A stretch of 64,000 nucleotides of DNA, from the NCBI GenBank assembly GCA_040005635.1, contig JBDTYM010000006.1:1-64000 (forward strand), in the 5' to 3' direction. The translations under genes were made by a program, and so were the position numbers. The notes beneath the pieces are model-generated. The model was not told the origin of the DNA. It searched no databases and worked only from the letters and a program-made list of their open reading frames with translations. Below are positions 55,392-64,000 of this stretch, piece after piece. Origin of the DNA: Dokdonella_A sp040005635 (GTDB taxonomy: Bacteria > Pseudomonadota > Gammaproteobacteria > Xanthomonadales > Rhodanobacteraceae). Positions within the stretch are counted from its first letter, which is position 1. Every line of letters begins with the position of its first letter.

Positions 55392-57041
55392 ATGCTGCCC
55401 GCGTCGACGCCGGCGTCACTGCCGGCGAAATCGACACGGCCAACGTCCCACCTCGCGAATCCGCTCCCGCCCGTGATCCCTCAGCGCAACGTCATCGAAA
55501 CCCTGCCGCCGCGCGCGGCACGCCTGTTGCGCCGCGCGCTGCAATGGCTGGACGCGCGGGAGTTCGCGCTGGCCGAACGCAGTGTCGCCGAAGCGCTGCT
55601 ACTGGCACCGGCGCAGCCGGAACTGCTGCGCGTGCAGGCGGCCGCGCTGCACGCGTTGGGCAACGCCGAACAGGCCTTGCTGCTGCTGCAGCAGGCGCAT
55701 CGTGCATGGCCCGACGACGCCATCATCCTCAATCAGCTCGGCTGCGTGCTCGCCGAACGCGGCAACGACGCGGCCGCCGTTGCCACCCTGCGCCGAGCAG
55801 CGCGGCTCGCACCCGAGATCGCTGAGATCCGGGTGAATCTCGCGCATGCCCTGCGATGCACCGACGCCGGACGTCTGCCGGCGCCAGGTGCCCTAGCCTC
55901 CTTGCGCGACGTGATCGTGCAGGCCGAACGCCTTGCCGTCGACGGCCATATTGAGGCCGCAGTCGCGCATTATCGTGATGTGCTGGCCGACTTCCCGGAC
56001 TGCGTGGCGGCCTGGAGCGGCCTGATCAACTTGAAGGCGCAGGCGCCGGATGCGCGCGACCTCGCTGCCCTCGCACGCCTGTACGAACGCGATGATCTCG
56101 GCGAGCAGGATCGCAGCACGCTGGGTTTCGCGTACGCGCTCGCACTCGAAGCGCAGCGATGCCATGCCGATGTCGTGCGCGTGCTCGAAGAAGCGTGTGC
56201 GCTGCGCAGGCGCTCGCTCGAGTGGAACGCCGCGACGGCGCGGCGGATCTCCGGGGCAATCGGCGCGGCATTCGCGGGGAAGCTCACGGCTGCCGCCGAT
56301 CGCGAACTCGGCCACGAAATCATCTTCATCGTCGGCATGCCGCGCTCGGGGTCGACCTTGGTCGAACACATCCTCGCCGCACATGCCGAGGTCGAGGGCG
56401 CCGGCGAGATTGGCGACCTCGCACAGACCCTGCGCGACGAATCCCGGCGTCGTGGCATGCACTTCCCGTCGTGGGTGCCGACGGCGACGGCACCGGATTG
56501 GGAGCGGCTCGGGAGCGACTACCTGCAGCGTACGGCGCATTGGCGCCAATACCGCGCACGCAGCACCGACAAGTCCGCGCTGAACTGGCAACTGCTCGGC
56601 GCCGCACACGCCATGCTGCCCGGCGCGCGCATCGTGCACACGCAACGCGACCCGCTGGAAACCTGCTGGAGCTGCTACAAGCACGACTTTGGCATCGCGC
56701 AACCTTTCAGCTACGACTATGCCGAACTCGCCGCCTGCTGGAGCGATCACGAACATCTGATGCGGCAATGGCGCGCGCAGTTCGGTGCAGCGATCCACGC
56801 CAGCGAGCTGGAGCAATTGATTGAACACCCGCAACAGCGCATTCGCGCGCTGCTCGAGCATTGCGGTCTCGCGTTCGATCCCGCCTGCCTGCGCTCGCAC
56901 GAGACGCGGCGTCGCGTCGTCACCGCAAGCGTCGCACAAGTGCGACGACCTCTCGCGAAGCCTACAGTGCGTGCGCTCGACTACGGCTCGCTGCTGGCGC
57001 CGTTGCAGGTCGCACTCGAGCACGCGGCACGGGACCATTGA
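55392..57041 (+). CDS. TPR-domain sulfotransferase
   Basis: A 549-residue soluble protein. Residues about 40-280 are tetratricopeptide-like helical repeats (ALQWLDAREFALAERSVAEA; LLLQQAHRAWPDDAIILNQL; VATLRRAARLAPEIAEIRVN). The C-terminal domain is a sulfotransferase with the PAPS 5'-phosphosulfate loop FIVGMPRSGSTLVEHIL and the 3'-phosphate Arg motif QRDPLETCWSCYKHDFG. TPR repeats suggest a protein or peptide acceptor. The start is uncertain (M at 55392, or GTG at 55473). It converges on the sulfotransferase at 56981-58489, overlapping it by 61 bases. Confidence 0.85.
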   Translation: MLPASTPASLPAKSTRPTSHLANPLPPVIPQRNVIETLPPRAARLLRRALQWLDAREFALAERSVAEALLLAPAQPELLRVQAAALHALGNAEQALLLLQQAHRAWPDDAIILNQLGCVLAERGNDAAAVATLRRAARLAPEIAEIRVNLAHALRCTDAGRLPAPGALASLRDVIVQAERLAVDGHIEAAVAHYRDVLADFPDCVAAWSGLINLKAQAPDARDLAALARLYERDDLGEQDRSTLGFAYALALEAQRCHADVVRVLEEACALRRRSLEWNAATARRISGAIGAAFAGKLTAAADRELGHEIIFIVGMPRSGSTLVEHILAAHAEVEGAGEIGDLAQTLRDESRRRGMHFPSWVPTATAPDWERLGSDYLQRTAHWRQYRARSTDKSALNWQLLGAAHAMLPGARIVHTQRDPLETCWSCYKHDFGIAQPFSYDYAELAACWSDHEHLMRQWRAQFGAAIHASELEQLIEHPQQRIRALLEHCGLAFDPACLRSHETRRRVVTASVAQVRRPLAKPTVRALDYGSLLAPLQVALEHAARDH

Positions 57042-58489
57042 ACGCCGGTTGCCTTCCCCTGCAGCAAGGCGAGCTCAGGCAGGAGGTCGGCATACGCGCG
57101 CCAGCGACCGACCGAGCGCCGATATACCGGCTGGCGCGCCTGCCAGCGACTCGCGCTGGCGATCGTCGCGTCGACGGCCGGTGGCAGCGACGGCAGGTCC
57201 AGCCGCGACAGACGCAGGAATTCGAGTACGCGCTGCAGTTCGCGTGCCGGCGCTTTGACCACGGCCTCGTAGTCGACACGCAGGATATGCAGCGCCTCGT
57301 CGCGCGACCAATGCTGCATCAGACGTCGGTGGCCCTCGGCGAACGCAGCGATGTCGGCGAAGCCGGCGCAGAATCCGTAGTCGGCCTGCGCGAAACACTG
57401 CATCCAGAGCGACAACGCGGTATCGCGCGCGTCGCGCACGCAATGGATGATGCGGGCTTGCGGCAGCAGCTGCGCAACCAGACCAAGATGGCGGAAGTTG
57501 AGCGGGTCCTTGTCGATATAGCAGCACACGCGCGCATCGTCCTGGCGCAGGTGCGCGAGGTACAGCGCGGATGCTTCGCGCAGCGCGTCGATGTCGCCGC
57601 GCAAGTTCTCCTGCTCGAGCCGCTTCGCGATGACATCGAGCAGTGGCAGCTCACCGCGGTTGCGTATCTGCGGGTGCCGACCGAGCAGCTCGGCGAGCAG
57701 GGTCGTGCCGGTGCGTGGCAGGCCGACGATCAGGACCGGCACTGCATCGCCGTGCGCAGCGAGCCGTGGCAGCGCGCGCGTGTCGGCGATGGTCGCATCG
57801 ACGCGCCGGCGCCAGGCGTCGGCCGACCAGGGACGCACTGCGCGTACGCTCCGATTGGCCTGCCGAAACGCGGTCGCCGCGGCTGCAAAATCGCCCACGT
57901 CGTCACAGGCCTTGCCGAACGCGAACAGCGTCGCGGTGCGTTCGCGCGCTGCGGTGCGCGTGCGCAGCAGGCGCCGCAACAGGTCGAAGTCCGGATGGAA
58001 GGGGTCGTCATAGCGTTGCGCGTGCGCGAGTCCGAGCTGGACCGCAGTCGCGGCCAGATCGACGCCCGCGTCGAGCGCGGCAAGGAAAAAATGGCGCGCC
58101 AGCTCGAAGCGACCGGTTTCCTGCGCGAGCATACCGGCGCGTGCGAGCAGGTTTGCATCGCGCGGCGTATCGAGCAGCTGACGCTCGCACAGCCACAATG
58201 CGCGATGCTGACGCCGGCAATCGATGACGAACTGCAGATAACGCGTGCGCCACGCGCAATCCGAAGTCGACGCATGCGCACGCTCCGCTACGTCGACGGC
58301 CGCCTCGATGCGACCTTGATCGCGCAGTACGATGGCCAACTGCAGCGCGACTTGCGCATGCGCCGGCTCCGCCGCGAGCAGATCGCGCAACATCGCTTCG
58401 GCAGCCTCTATCGCTCCGGCTTGCCACGACGCCACTGCCCGCTCGAAACGCCGCTGCGTGGTGTCGGCGACGGGCATCGCGGCGTTCAT
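56981..58489 (-). CDS. TPR-domain sulfotransferase (downstream of the oxygenase)
   Basis: A 502-residue protein with TPR-like helices (about 10-230: AVASWQAGAIEAAEAMLRDLL; QLAIVLRDQGRIEAAVDVAE) and a C-terminal sulfotransferase domain. The PAPS loop is LIVGLPRTGTTLLAELL and the 3'-phosphate motif is RDARDTALSLWMQCF; KDPLNFRHLGLVAQLLPQ follows the usual layout. It begins 5 bases after the 2OG-Fe(II) oxygenase gene on the same strand, so they are co-transcribed. A long open extension to 58909 runs over the oxygenase gene and is rejected. Its 3' end overlaps the convergent sulfotransferase gene. Confidence 0.84.
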   Translation of the reverse strand: MNAAMPVADTTQRRFERAVASWQAGAIEAAEAMLRDLLAAEPAHAQVALQLAIVLRDQGRIEAAVDVAERAHASTSDCAWRTRYLQFVIDCRRQHRALWLCERQLLDTPRDANLLARAGMLAQETGRFELARHFFLAALDAGVDLAATAVQLGLAHAQRYDDPFHPDFDLLRRLLRTRTAARERTATLFAFGKACDDVGDFAAAATAFRQANRSVRAVRPWSADAWRRRVDATIADTRALPRLAAHGDAVPVLIVGLPRTGTTLLAELLGRHPQIRNRGELPLLDVIAKRLEQENLRGDIDALREASALYLAHLRQDDARVCCYIDKDPLNFRHLGLVAQLLPQARIIHCVRDARDTALSLWMQCFAQADYGFCAGFADIAAFAEGHRRLMQHWSRDEALHILRVDYEAVVKAPARELQRVLEFLRLSRLDLPSLPPAVDATIASASRWQARQPVYRRSVGRWRAYADLLPELALLQGKATGVQWSRAACSSATCNGASSEP

Positions 58490-58494
58490 GCGGA

Positions 58495-59085
58495 TCAGAA
58501 CGTCAGATAGGTCGAAACGATGTACTTGTCGTTCGATCGCGGCGCGCGCCCGGCATGCTGGAACATCCAGTACGGCGGAAACATCAGCAGGCGTCCGCGC
58601 CGCGCTTCGATGCGCAGGCCGAGATCGCAGAACTCCGTCTCGCCGCCGTCGCCGACATCGTTGAGATACCAGAGAAACACCAGATAGCGATTCGTCGCCG
58701 CATCGATTGCGTCGAAATGCGGCTGAAAGCGATCGCCCGCAGCGGCGCGATAGCGCTTCATGCGCAGATCCTCGATGCGCGGTCGCTGCGGCACCGCAAG
58801 GGTCAGTCGCACGCGCGCGTTGTAGCGCTCGAGGTAGTCGTCCATGCGCGCGCGGAACGACTGCTGGAAGCCGATGTCGGACAGGCGCGTCACGTTGAGC
58901 TCGGTCCATGCACTGTCCGACAACGCCGGCTTGCAGTCGCGACCATTGCGTTGATGGAAGCGCGCGAGGCGCTCGAACGAGTCGATCATCGTCGCGCAGA
59001 AATCCGCATCGAGAGCCTCGTCGAACGTCTGCACATAGTCACGCAATTGCGTACCGAGCAGCGCTGCGGTGGTGTCAGCCGTCAT
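58495..59085 (-). CDS. 2-oxoglutarate/Fe(II)-dependent prolyl-4-hydroxylase-like oxygenase
   Basis: A 196-residue single-domain enzyme. The iron triad is readable as His-x-Asp in QPHFDAID and a distal His in PYWMFQHAGRAP, with a 2-oxoglutarate-binding Arg/Lys in the C-terminal NDKYIVSTYL. The LWYLNDVGDGGETEF stretch is typical of P4HA-type oxygenases. The family hydroxylates proline or other residues. It overlaps the upstream TPR-sulfotransferase gene by 11 bases and ends 5 bases before the next sulfotransferase, so it lies inside one operon with both. Confidence 0.87.
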   Translation of the reverse strand: MTADTTAALLGTQLRDYVQTFDEALDADFCATMIDSFERLARFHQRNGRDCKPALSDSAWTELNVTRLSDIGFQQSFRARMDDYLERYNARVRLTLAVPQRPRIEDLRMKRYRAAAGDRFQPHFDAIDAATNRYLVFLWYLNDVGDGGETEFCDLGLRIEARRGRLLMFPPYWMFQHAGRAPRSNDKYIVSTYLTF

Positions 59086-60916
59086 AGTCCCAGACCTCGA
59101 TCATCGGTTGCAGGATCGGCAGCGCGCCTTGCATATGCGCCGCGTAGCGACGCCAGCGGCCGAGCGCGTCGCTGTTCAAAGGTCGCACGACCTGCGCGTA
59201 ACTCGGTGTGCTGATGTAACCCTTGCTGTGTGCGTGCTCGGCAAACCCGAGCATCGGCGTAATGTCCTCGATACCGACGAAAGCGCCGAGACGGGCCAGC
59301 TGCGCGGGCGGATCGGCGAGCAATGCTTCATGGCGCAGCGGCAGCCAGCGCGGCTGCAACATCTGTACATGCTGCTGCCAGAATTGCATCGTATTGACGT
59401 AGCCTTGTGCGAGCCGCGGCAGGCTCGTGCACAGCGCGATGAACGCCGGCAGGCGGAAGTTCTGCATATAGCAGCTGAGCACGACGTCGCAGGGATGGCG
59501 CAACGCCAGCACGATCGGCGCGTGCGGAAACAGGCGCACGATCAGCGGCAGATGCAGCAGGTTCAGCGGATTCTTGTCGACCAGACGTTGCCCCGCGCGC
59601 AGTTCGCGGGTCGCGCGCACGCGCGCGGCATAGGTCGCGCGCAACCGATCGCACTGTGCCTGCGTCAGGCGGTCGAGATCGTCCGGATAGCGCAAGCCGA
59701 GCGAGACCTCGATGTGATCGGCCAGCTCGGCGAGGTAGTCGCGTTCGTCGATCGAGGCGAGTTGGGGATGTGCATCGAGCATCTGTTCGAGCAGGGTGGT
59801 GCCCGAACGCGGAAAGCCGACCACGAAGATCGGCGACTCCTCCGCTGCGGGTGAGCGCAGACGTGGCCATGCGGCGACGCGGTTCGCGTCCAGTGCCCGC
59901 AGCGGCAGCGGCAGTGGCCGCGCCTGTGGCAACAGGTGCGGCGACAGGCTGCCGAGCAGACGCAACTGCAAGGCATGCGCCTCGTGCAGTGCCGCCATGG
60001 CCGCGTCGGCATCGCCAGTGCGATCGCAGGCTTGCGCCAGCGCGAAGTACAAGGCGGCGTTGCGCGATTCCGGCGCGTGTGCGTCCACGGCGCGCTCGAA
60101 CCAACGTCGCGCCCGGCCGGCATCGGCATCGCGTGCGGCCAGCGCCGCGCGTGCCTCGGTGATGTCGTGGCGGAGTTCTTCATCGACCGCTTCGGCCGCC
60201 GGCAGCGTCGCCGCCAGCGCCGTGGCCTCTTCGACACGATTGCTGCGTTCGAGCAGCAGGACCAGGCGTACCGTCGCCTGCAGGGACGTCTCCGGCTCAG
60301 CGCGGGCGCTTTCGAGCAGGCCACGCGCAACGTCGGCATGATCGAGCAGGAACAACAGCCAGGCGAGGTCGCAGCGCTGCGGCGCATCCAGTCCGCACCA
60401 TTGCGGCCACGCGGCAATGAGTTCCTCGGCGCTGAGGTTGTCGCCGCATTCGTAGCAGGCGAACGCGGCGCGGATACGCGGCTCGGCCAGCTCCGGCGCG
60501 CAGCGGACGCTTTCGAGCAGGCACGTACGCGCCGCCGCGAACTTGCCACGCTGCATCAGCAGATAGCCGTGGTTGAGCTGCACCGCGGCATCGCCAGGGG
60601 CGAGTTCGCAGGCGCGCCGATGCGCGTCTTCGGCATGCTCGAGGTCGCCAGCGGCGCGCAAGGCGAGGCCGAGATTGTTCCAGTGCTGCGGCACGCGCGG
60701 GCACAGGCGCGCAAGCTTGGTCAGCGCCTGCACCGCTTCGACGTGCCGGTGTTGTGCCTGCAGCGCGAGTCCAAGCAGAGTCAGCGCGGCCTCGTCGTCC
60801 GGCTCTTCGAGCAGACGCATGCGCGCGGCCTGCTCGGTGCGCTGCGGCTCGCCATTGCCGAGGGCCGCATAAGCTTCCCTCAAATCGACACGGCGCGCGG
60901 GTTCGGCCACGTGCAT
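59075..60916 (-). CDS. TPR-domain sulfotransferase (downstream of the TonB receptor)
   Basis: A 613-residue protein, the longest of the three. TPR-like helices span residues about 15-300 (ALTLLGLALQAQHRHVEAVQ; WNNLGLALRAAGDLEHAED; QLNHGYLLMQRGKFAAARTC). The C-terminal sulfotransferase has PAPS loop FVVGFPRSGTTLLEQML and the 3'-phosphate motif LRHPCDVVLSCYMQNF. The start at 60916 has a strong GAGGAGGAACC ribosome site. It is 55 bases downstream of the TonB receptor and is followed by the oxygenase gene with an 11-base overlap. Confidence 0.87.
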   Translation of the reverse strand: MHVAEPARRVDLREAYAALGNGEPQRTEQAARMRLLEEPDDEAALTLLGLALQAQHRHVEAVQALTKLARLCPRVPQHWNNLGLALRAAGDLEHAEDAHRRACELAPGDAAVQLNHGYLLMQRGKFAAARTCLLESVRCAPELAEPRIRAAFACYECGDNLSAEELIAAWPQWCGLDAPQRCDLAWLLFLLDHADVARGLLESARAEPETSLQATVRLVLLLERSNRVEEATALAATLPAAEAVDEELRHDITEARAALAARDADAGRARRWFERAVDAHAPESRNAALYFALAQACDRTGDADAAMAALHEAHALQLRLLGSLSPHLLPQARPLPLPLRALDANRVAAWPRLRSPAAEESPIFVVGFPRSGTTLLEQMLDAHPQLASIDERDYLAELADHIEVSLGLRYPDDLDRLTQAQCDRLRATYAARVRATRELRAGQRLVDKNPLNLLHLPLIVRLFPHAPIVLALRHPCDVVLSCYMQNFRLPAFIALCTSLPRLAQGYVNTMQFWQQHVQMLQPRWLPLRHEALLADPPAQLARLGAFVGIEDITPMLGFAEHAHSKGYISTPSYAQVVRPLNSDALGRWRRYAAHMQGALPILQPMIEVWDYDG

Positions 60917-60970
60917 CGGTTCCTCCTCGATCGCAGCCGTGCGCGCGCACGGCTGCGGCATTGACGATGA

Positions 60971-63895
60971 TCAGAACTTGACGGTGATGCGGCCCCAGTA
61001 ATAGCGGCCGATCGTGTCGAACGTCGCCACGTCCGTGTTCGAGTTCAGCACGTTGTTCTGGTAGAGGATCGGCGGCGTGCGATCGGCCACGTTGTCGACG
61101 CCGACTTCGATGCGCGTGTTGATCGGCTCGATGTTGTAGCCCGCTGTCAGGTTCAGATACGTGTTCGAGCCATAGTGCAGCTCGACGTTCGGCACGAACT
61201 GATCGGCGGAAGGACCGGTGCCGTCGGCCCAGCCGACTGCGAACGGGCCGATGTACTTCGCGGTGACGCTCGCATCGAAGCTGCCGTAGTTCCAGTCGAC
61301 GCCCGCCAGTGCACGCCAGCGTGCGATGTTGCCGAACTGGTTGTTGTAGTGTCCGGCGACGCTGATCACTGCCGGCGGCCCGGCGCCCGCGTTCTGGTCG
61401 TTGTCGTATTGCGCGATATAGGTGCTCTGGAAGTTCAGCCGGAACTTGCCGAACGGTGTTTCCGGCAGGCGATAGTGGAACGCGAAGTCGACGCCCTTGG
61501 TGTCGAGACGGCCGAGGTTGACCGTCGGCTGGTTGATGAAGCGCAGGTTGCCTGCCTGCACTCCGCTGTCGCGCCGGTGGATCAAGCTGCAGAACGGACT
61601 CGGATTCGCCGCGGCCGAGTTGTAGCAGAGATTCAGGATTGTCTGCGCCGTGATGCCGATAATCAGATTGTTGAGATAGATGCGCCACAGGTCTGCGCTC
61701 ACCGACAGACCCTCGAGCCAGGTGGGATCGTAGACGACACCGAAGTCGAACGACTTGCCGAACTCCGGCTTCAGCTTGATGCCGGCCGGCACGCCGCCGG
61801 TGGTGACGCCGGTGGTCTGGCCGAGGCCGTCACCCTGGAAGTTGCCATCGAGCGGCACGCCGGCGCAGGCCGGATTCGGCGTGGTCTGGCCGATGCACGG
61901 ATCGGCGATCGCAGGCGCCGAACCGGTCGCTCCCGCATACAGCTCGGCCAAGGTCGGCGCACGGAAAACCTTCGACACGGTGCCGCGCAGCAGCAGGTCG
62001 TCGATCGGACGCCATTCCAGTGCCACCTTCCAATTACTGGTGTTGCCGACCGTCGTGTACTTCGAATAACGGTCGCCCAGAGTCAGATTCAGCGAATGCA
62101 CGAACGGGATGTCCTTCAGCAGCGGAACCAATGCCTCGGCGTAGAGTTCCTTCACGGTGAAACCGCCGACCGCCGGCGTACGGCAGATCTCCTGCGAGAC
62201 GGAACAGGTGGCACCTTCGCCGCTAGTGATCGCGATGAAGTCGACGGCGAGGCGGGTGTATTCCTTGCGCTCGGTCGCACCCACCGCGAGATTGACCGCG
62301 CCGGCAGGCAACTGGAACAGTTCGCCATTCGCCTGCACATCGGCTTCGCGCTGGACATAGAGCGTGTTGTAGAACGGACCTGCCGCAACCGCGCGGAAAG
62401 CTGCGACCGTGGCCGGATCGCGGCTGTTGAAGATATTGATCGGCGTGCATCCGGCGATCACGTTGCCGGGTGTGCCGCAGACCACGCCGCCGGCGCCACC
62501 GTTCGCGGTTGGATCAAAGAACGAGGGGCCGAGCGCGTCCTGCAATCCCTTGTAGTAGATGTAGCCGTTGCGCTGGACGGTGTTGTTCGCGTGCCCATAC
62601 GAATAGTTCGCCGACCACTGCCAGGTGCTTTCGCCAACGGTTCCCTTGAGGCCGACATTGGCCTGGTCGTTGGTGAATTCGAGCGCGTTGCTGCGTACGC
62701 CGACCGCGCTGAAGCGGGTCAGGAAATTGACCTCGTCGGCGCCGTTGCCGAAGCCGATACCGAACGGGTTGTAGTAGTTGTTGGCCGAGATGTGCACGTT
62801 GTCGACCGCCGCGTCGAACGGCACCGGAGCGCCTTGCGTGTTTGCCGACGACTTGTTGTGGAACGCCTCGAGGTACGCGGTGACGCTGTCGCTGAGCTTG
62901 TAATTGCCGACCATGAACAGCCCGGTTCGTTCCTGCGCGATCAGGTTGTAGTTGCCGATGCTCTGGAAGTTGAACGAATCGCCGGCAAAGGTGTAGCAGT
63001 GATAGTCACTCAGCGTGGTCGGACCGGCGGGAGTACCGGGGTTGAGCGAGACCGCGCCGCAGCCGAACTGATCAGCAAGATCCGGCGGCAACGTGACCTG
63101 TCCATTCGGGTTGCGCGCGGAGCCGCCGACACGCGGACCCGAGCGCAGATAGATCGCATGCGAGGAGAATTCGCGATTCGCCGCCGGTATCGAATCGAAT
63201 TTCTCATAGTGGATGCCGGCTGTGATGCTGCCCTTGTCGCTGGTCTGGCCGAAGGTGAGATTGACGCCCTTGCGCGCGCCATCGTCGTGATCGGAAATGC
63301 CGTAGTCGGCGCTGAACTCGGCACCTTGATAGTCGCTGCGCAGAATCACGTTGACGACACCGGCGATGGCATCGGAGCCGTACACCGCCGACGCACCGTC
63401 GGCGAGCACTTCGATGCGCTCGACCAGGTTGATCGGGATCTGCGTGATGTCGGGTGCCGGGCCGGTCATTCGATGGCCGTTGATCAGCACCAATGTGCGC
63501 TGCGAACCGAGGCCACGCAACGAGATCGTCGCACCGCCGCCGCCGCCGTTGTTCACGCGCGGGTTGTCACCGGCCCCGGAAATCGACGGCAGATCCTGCA
63601 ATACGTCGCCGATGTTGAGATGACCACTGCGGTCGATCTGAGCGCGGTCGATCGTGATGACAGGATTGGCCGTCTCAATATCGACGCGGCGGATATTCGA
63701 ACCGGTTACCGTGATCGTTTCCAGACTCTGCGGCGGGCTCGATGGATCTTTCGCAACGTCCTGTGCAATGGCCGGCAGCGCGAGCATTCCGAGCGCGGCT
63801 GCGGTCGCCACGCGGGTGGCGCGCGAGCACCGTGTCAACCCTTCATCGGCAGTCAGCGCGCGTCGAATCGCCTGTCGTAGCAGCGTGTAACGCAT
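60971..63895 (-). CDS. TonB-dependent outer-membrane receptor of the sulfotransferase cluster
   Basis: A 974-residue receptor. The basic N-terminus and signal (TAAALGMLALPAIAQ) are followed by the TonB-box-like ETITVTGSNIRR. The plug (about 65-190) includes ATISLRGLGSQRTLVLINGH and VERIEVLADGASAVYGSDAI. The barrel ends in the canonical YYWGRITVKF. Cysteine pairs in the extracellular loops (for example CGAVSL... HCYTF) suggest disulfides. The start at 63895 has an AAGGAG ribosome site; an extension to 63940 is rejected. It is first in an operon with two TPR-sulfotransferases and a 2OG-Fe(II) oxygenase, implying that its ligand is related to a modified peptide or polymer. The promoter is in the last 100 bases of the window but cannot be placed. 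Confidence 0.9.
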   Translation of the reverse strand: MRYTLLRQAIRRALTADEGLTRCSRATRVATAAALGMLALPAIAQDVAKDPSSPPQSLETITVTGSNIRRVDIETANPVITIDRAQIDRSGHLNIGDVLQDLPSISGAGDNPRVNNGGGGGATISLRGLGSQRTLVLINGHRMTGPAPDITQIPINLVERIEVLADGASAVYGSDAIAGVVNVILRSDYQGAEFSADYGISDHDDGARKGVNLTFGQTSDKGSITAGIHYEKFDSIPAANREFSSHAIYLRSGPRVGGSARNPNGQVTLPPDLADQFGCGAVSLNPGTPAGPTTLSDYHCYTFAGDSFNFQSIGNYNLIAQERTGLFMVGNYKLSDSVTAYLEAFHNKSSANTQGAPVPFDAAVDNVHISANNYYNPFGIGFGNGADEVNFLTRFSAVGVRSNALEFTNDQANVGLKGTVGESTWQWSANYSYGHANNTVQRNGYIYYKGLQDALGPSFFDPTANGGAGGVVCGTPGNVIAGCTPINIFNSRDPATVAAFRAVAAGPFYNTLYVQREADVQANGELFQLPAGAVNLAVGATERKEYTRLAVDFIAITSGEGATCSVSQEICRTPAVGGFTVKELYAEALVPLLKDIPFVHSLNLTLGDRYSKYTTVGNTSNWKVALEWRPIDDLLLRGTVSKVFRAPTLAELYAGATGSAPAIADPCIGQTTPNPACAGVPLDGNFQGDGLGQTTGVTTGGVPAGIKLKPEFGKSFDFGVVYDPTWLEGLSVSADLWRIYLNNLIIGITAQTILNLCYNSAAANPSPFCSLIHRRDSGVQAGNLRFINQPTVNLGRLDTKGVDFAFHYRLPETPFGKFRLNFQSTYIAQYDNDQNAGAGPPAVISVAGHYNNQFGNIARWRALAGVDWNYGSFDASVTAKYIGPFAVGWADGTGPSADQFVPNVELHYGSNTYLNLTAGYNIEPINTRIEVGVDNVADRTPPILYQNNVLNSNTDVATFDTIGRYYWGRITVKF

Positions 63896-64000
63896 GGGGT
63901 TTCTCCTTGTCTTCGGGGGATCACCCGCATCCGGTGTCAAGTCGCGGGTTGCTCGAACATTAGGAAAACGTGAACCCGTAGCCTTGTCCTATCCTTTCAG

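Noticed and set aside
58490..58909. N-terminal extension of the sulfotransferase at 56981-58489
   Set aside because: It would overlap the entire 3' half of the oxygenase gene, which has a clear iron triad; the real start is at 58489.
61175..63880. Very long open frame on the plus strand (901 codons)
   Set aside because: It is antisense to the TonB receptor at 60971-63895, whose domains and ribosome site are clear. GC-rich codon bias makes such shadows common.

Overview
The window is GC-rich chromosomal DNA from a gammaproteobacterium, most likely Xanthomonadales/Lysobacterales and perhaps a Rhodanobacteraceae genus such as Dokdonella or Rudaea. This is inferred from gene content: three large TonB-dependent receptors, an S46 peptidase, TPR-sulfotransferases, GH65 sugar enzymes, a PrpD-type methylcitrate pathway and FadH. 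I saw no rRNA, tRNA, CRISPR array, insertion sequence or prophage.

Layout. 1-2.6 kb: a truncated OmpA-type porin and prpD. 2.7-7 kb: a LysR regulator divergent from an MFS exporter, an SDR and a zinc-type alcohol dehydrogenase-like oxidoreductase. 7-12 kb: an RsbU-like PP2C phosphatase, a secreted beta-helix protein and fadH. 12.2-16.9 kb: a prpE-prpB-(membrane protein)-prpC operon. 17-20.8 kb: a tightly coupled TetR/HlyD/ABC/permease export operon. 21-28.3 kb: an S46 dipeptidyl-peptidase interrupted by one in-frame TGA, malate dehydrogenase, a class I aminotransferase, an aldehyde dehydrogenase, a GlsB-type membrane protein and a cyclophilin. 28.4-38 kb: typA, a TonB receptor, greB, a SRPBCC protein and a NarL/DesR-type two-component pair. 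38.1-41.2 kb: a GNAT protein, minCDE and a small HExxH protein. 41.3-55.1 kb: an alpha-glucoside utilisation island. 55.4-63.9 kb: three sulfotransferases, a 2OG-Fe(II) oxygenase and a TonB receptor.

How genes work together. PrpE, PrpB, PrpC and the distant PrpD make a complete 2-methylcitrate cycle; with FadH and malate dehydrogenase nearby this suggests growth on odd-chain or unsaturated fatty acids and amino acids. In the sugar island, a LacI regulator faces a strong palindromic operator. Below it lie a cytoplasmic GH65 phosphorylase fused to beta-phosphoglucomutase, an outer-membrane TonB receptor, an inner-membrane MFS transporter and two exported GH65-like hydrolases. Together they form a path from extracellular alpha-glucoside to glucose 6-phosphate. 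The last cluster couples an outer-membrane receptor to two TPR-sulfotransferases and an iron/2-oxoglutarate hydroxylase, with a third sulfotransferase convergent. It is the best candidate here for an undescribed hydroxylation-plus-sulfation system.

Regulatory and repeat structure includes four intergenic loci carrying inverted pairs of a REP-like palindrome, several perfect operator-like palindromes, and intrinsic terminators. Two genes (S46 peptidase and a small exported protein in the sugar island) are each split by a single in-frame TGA.
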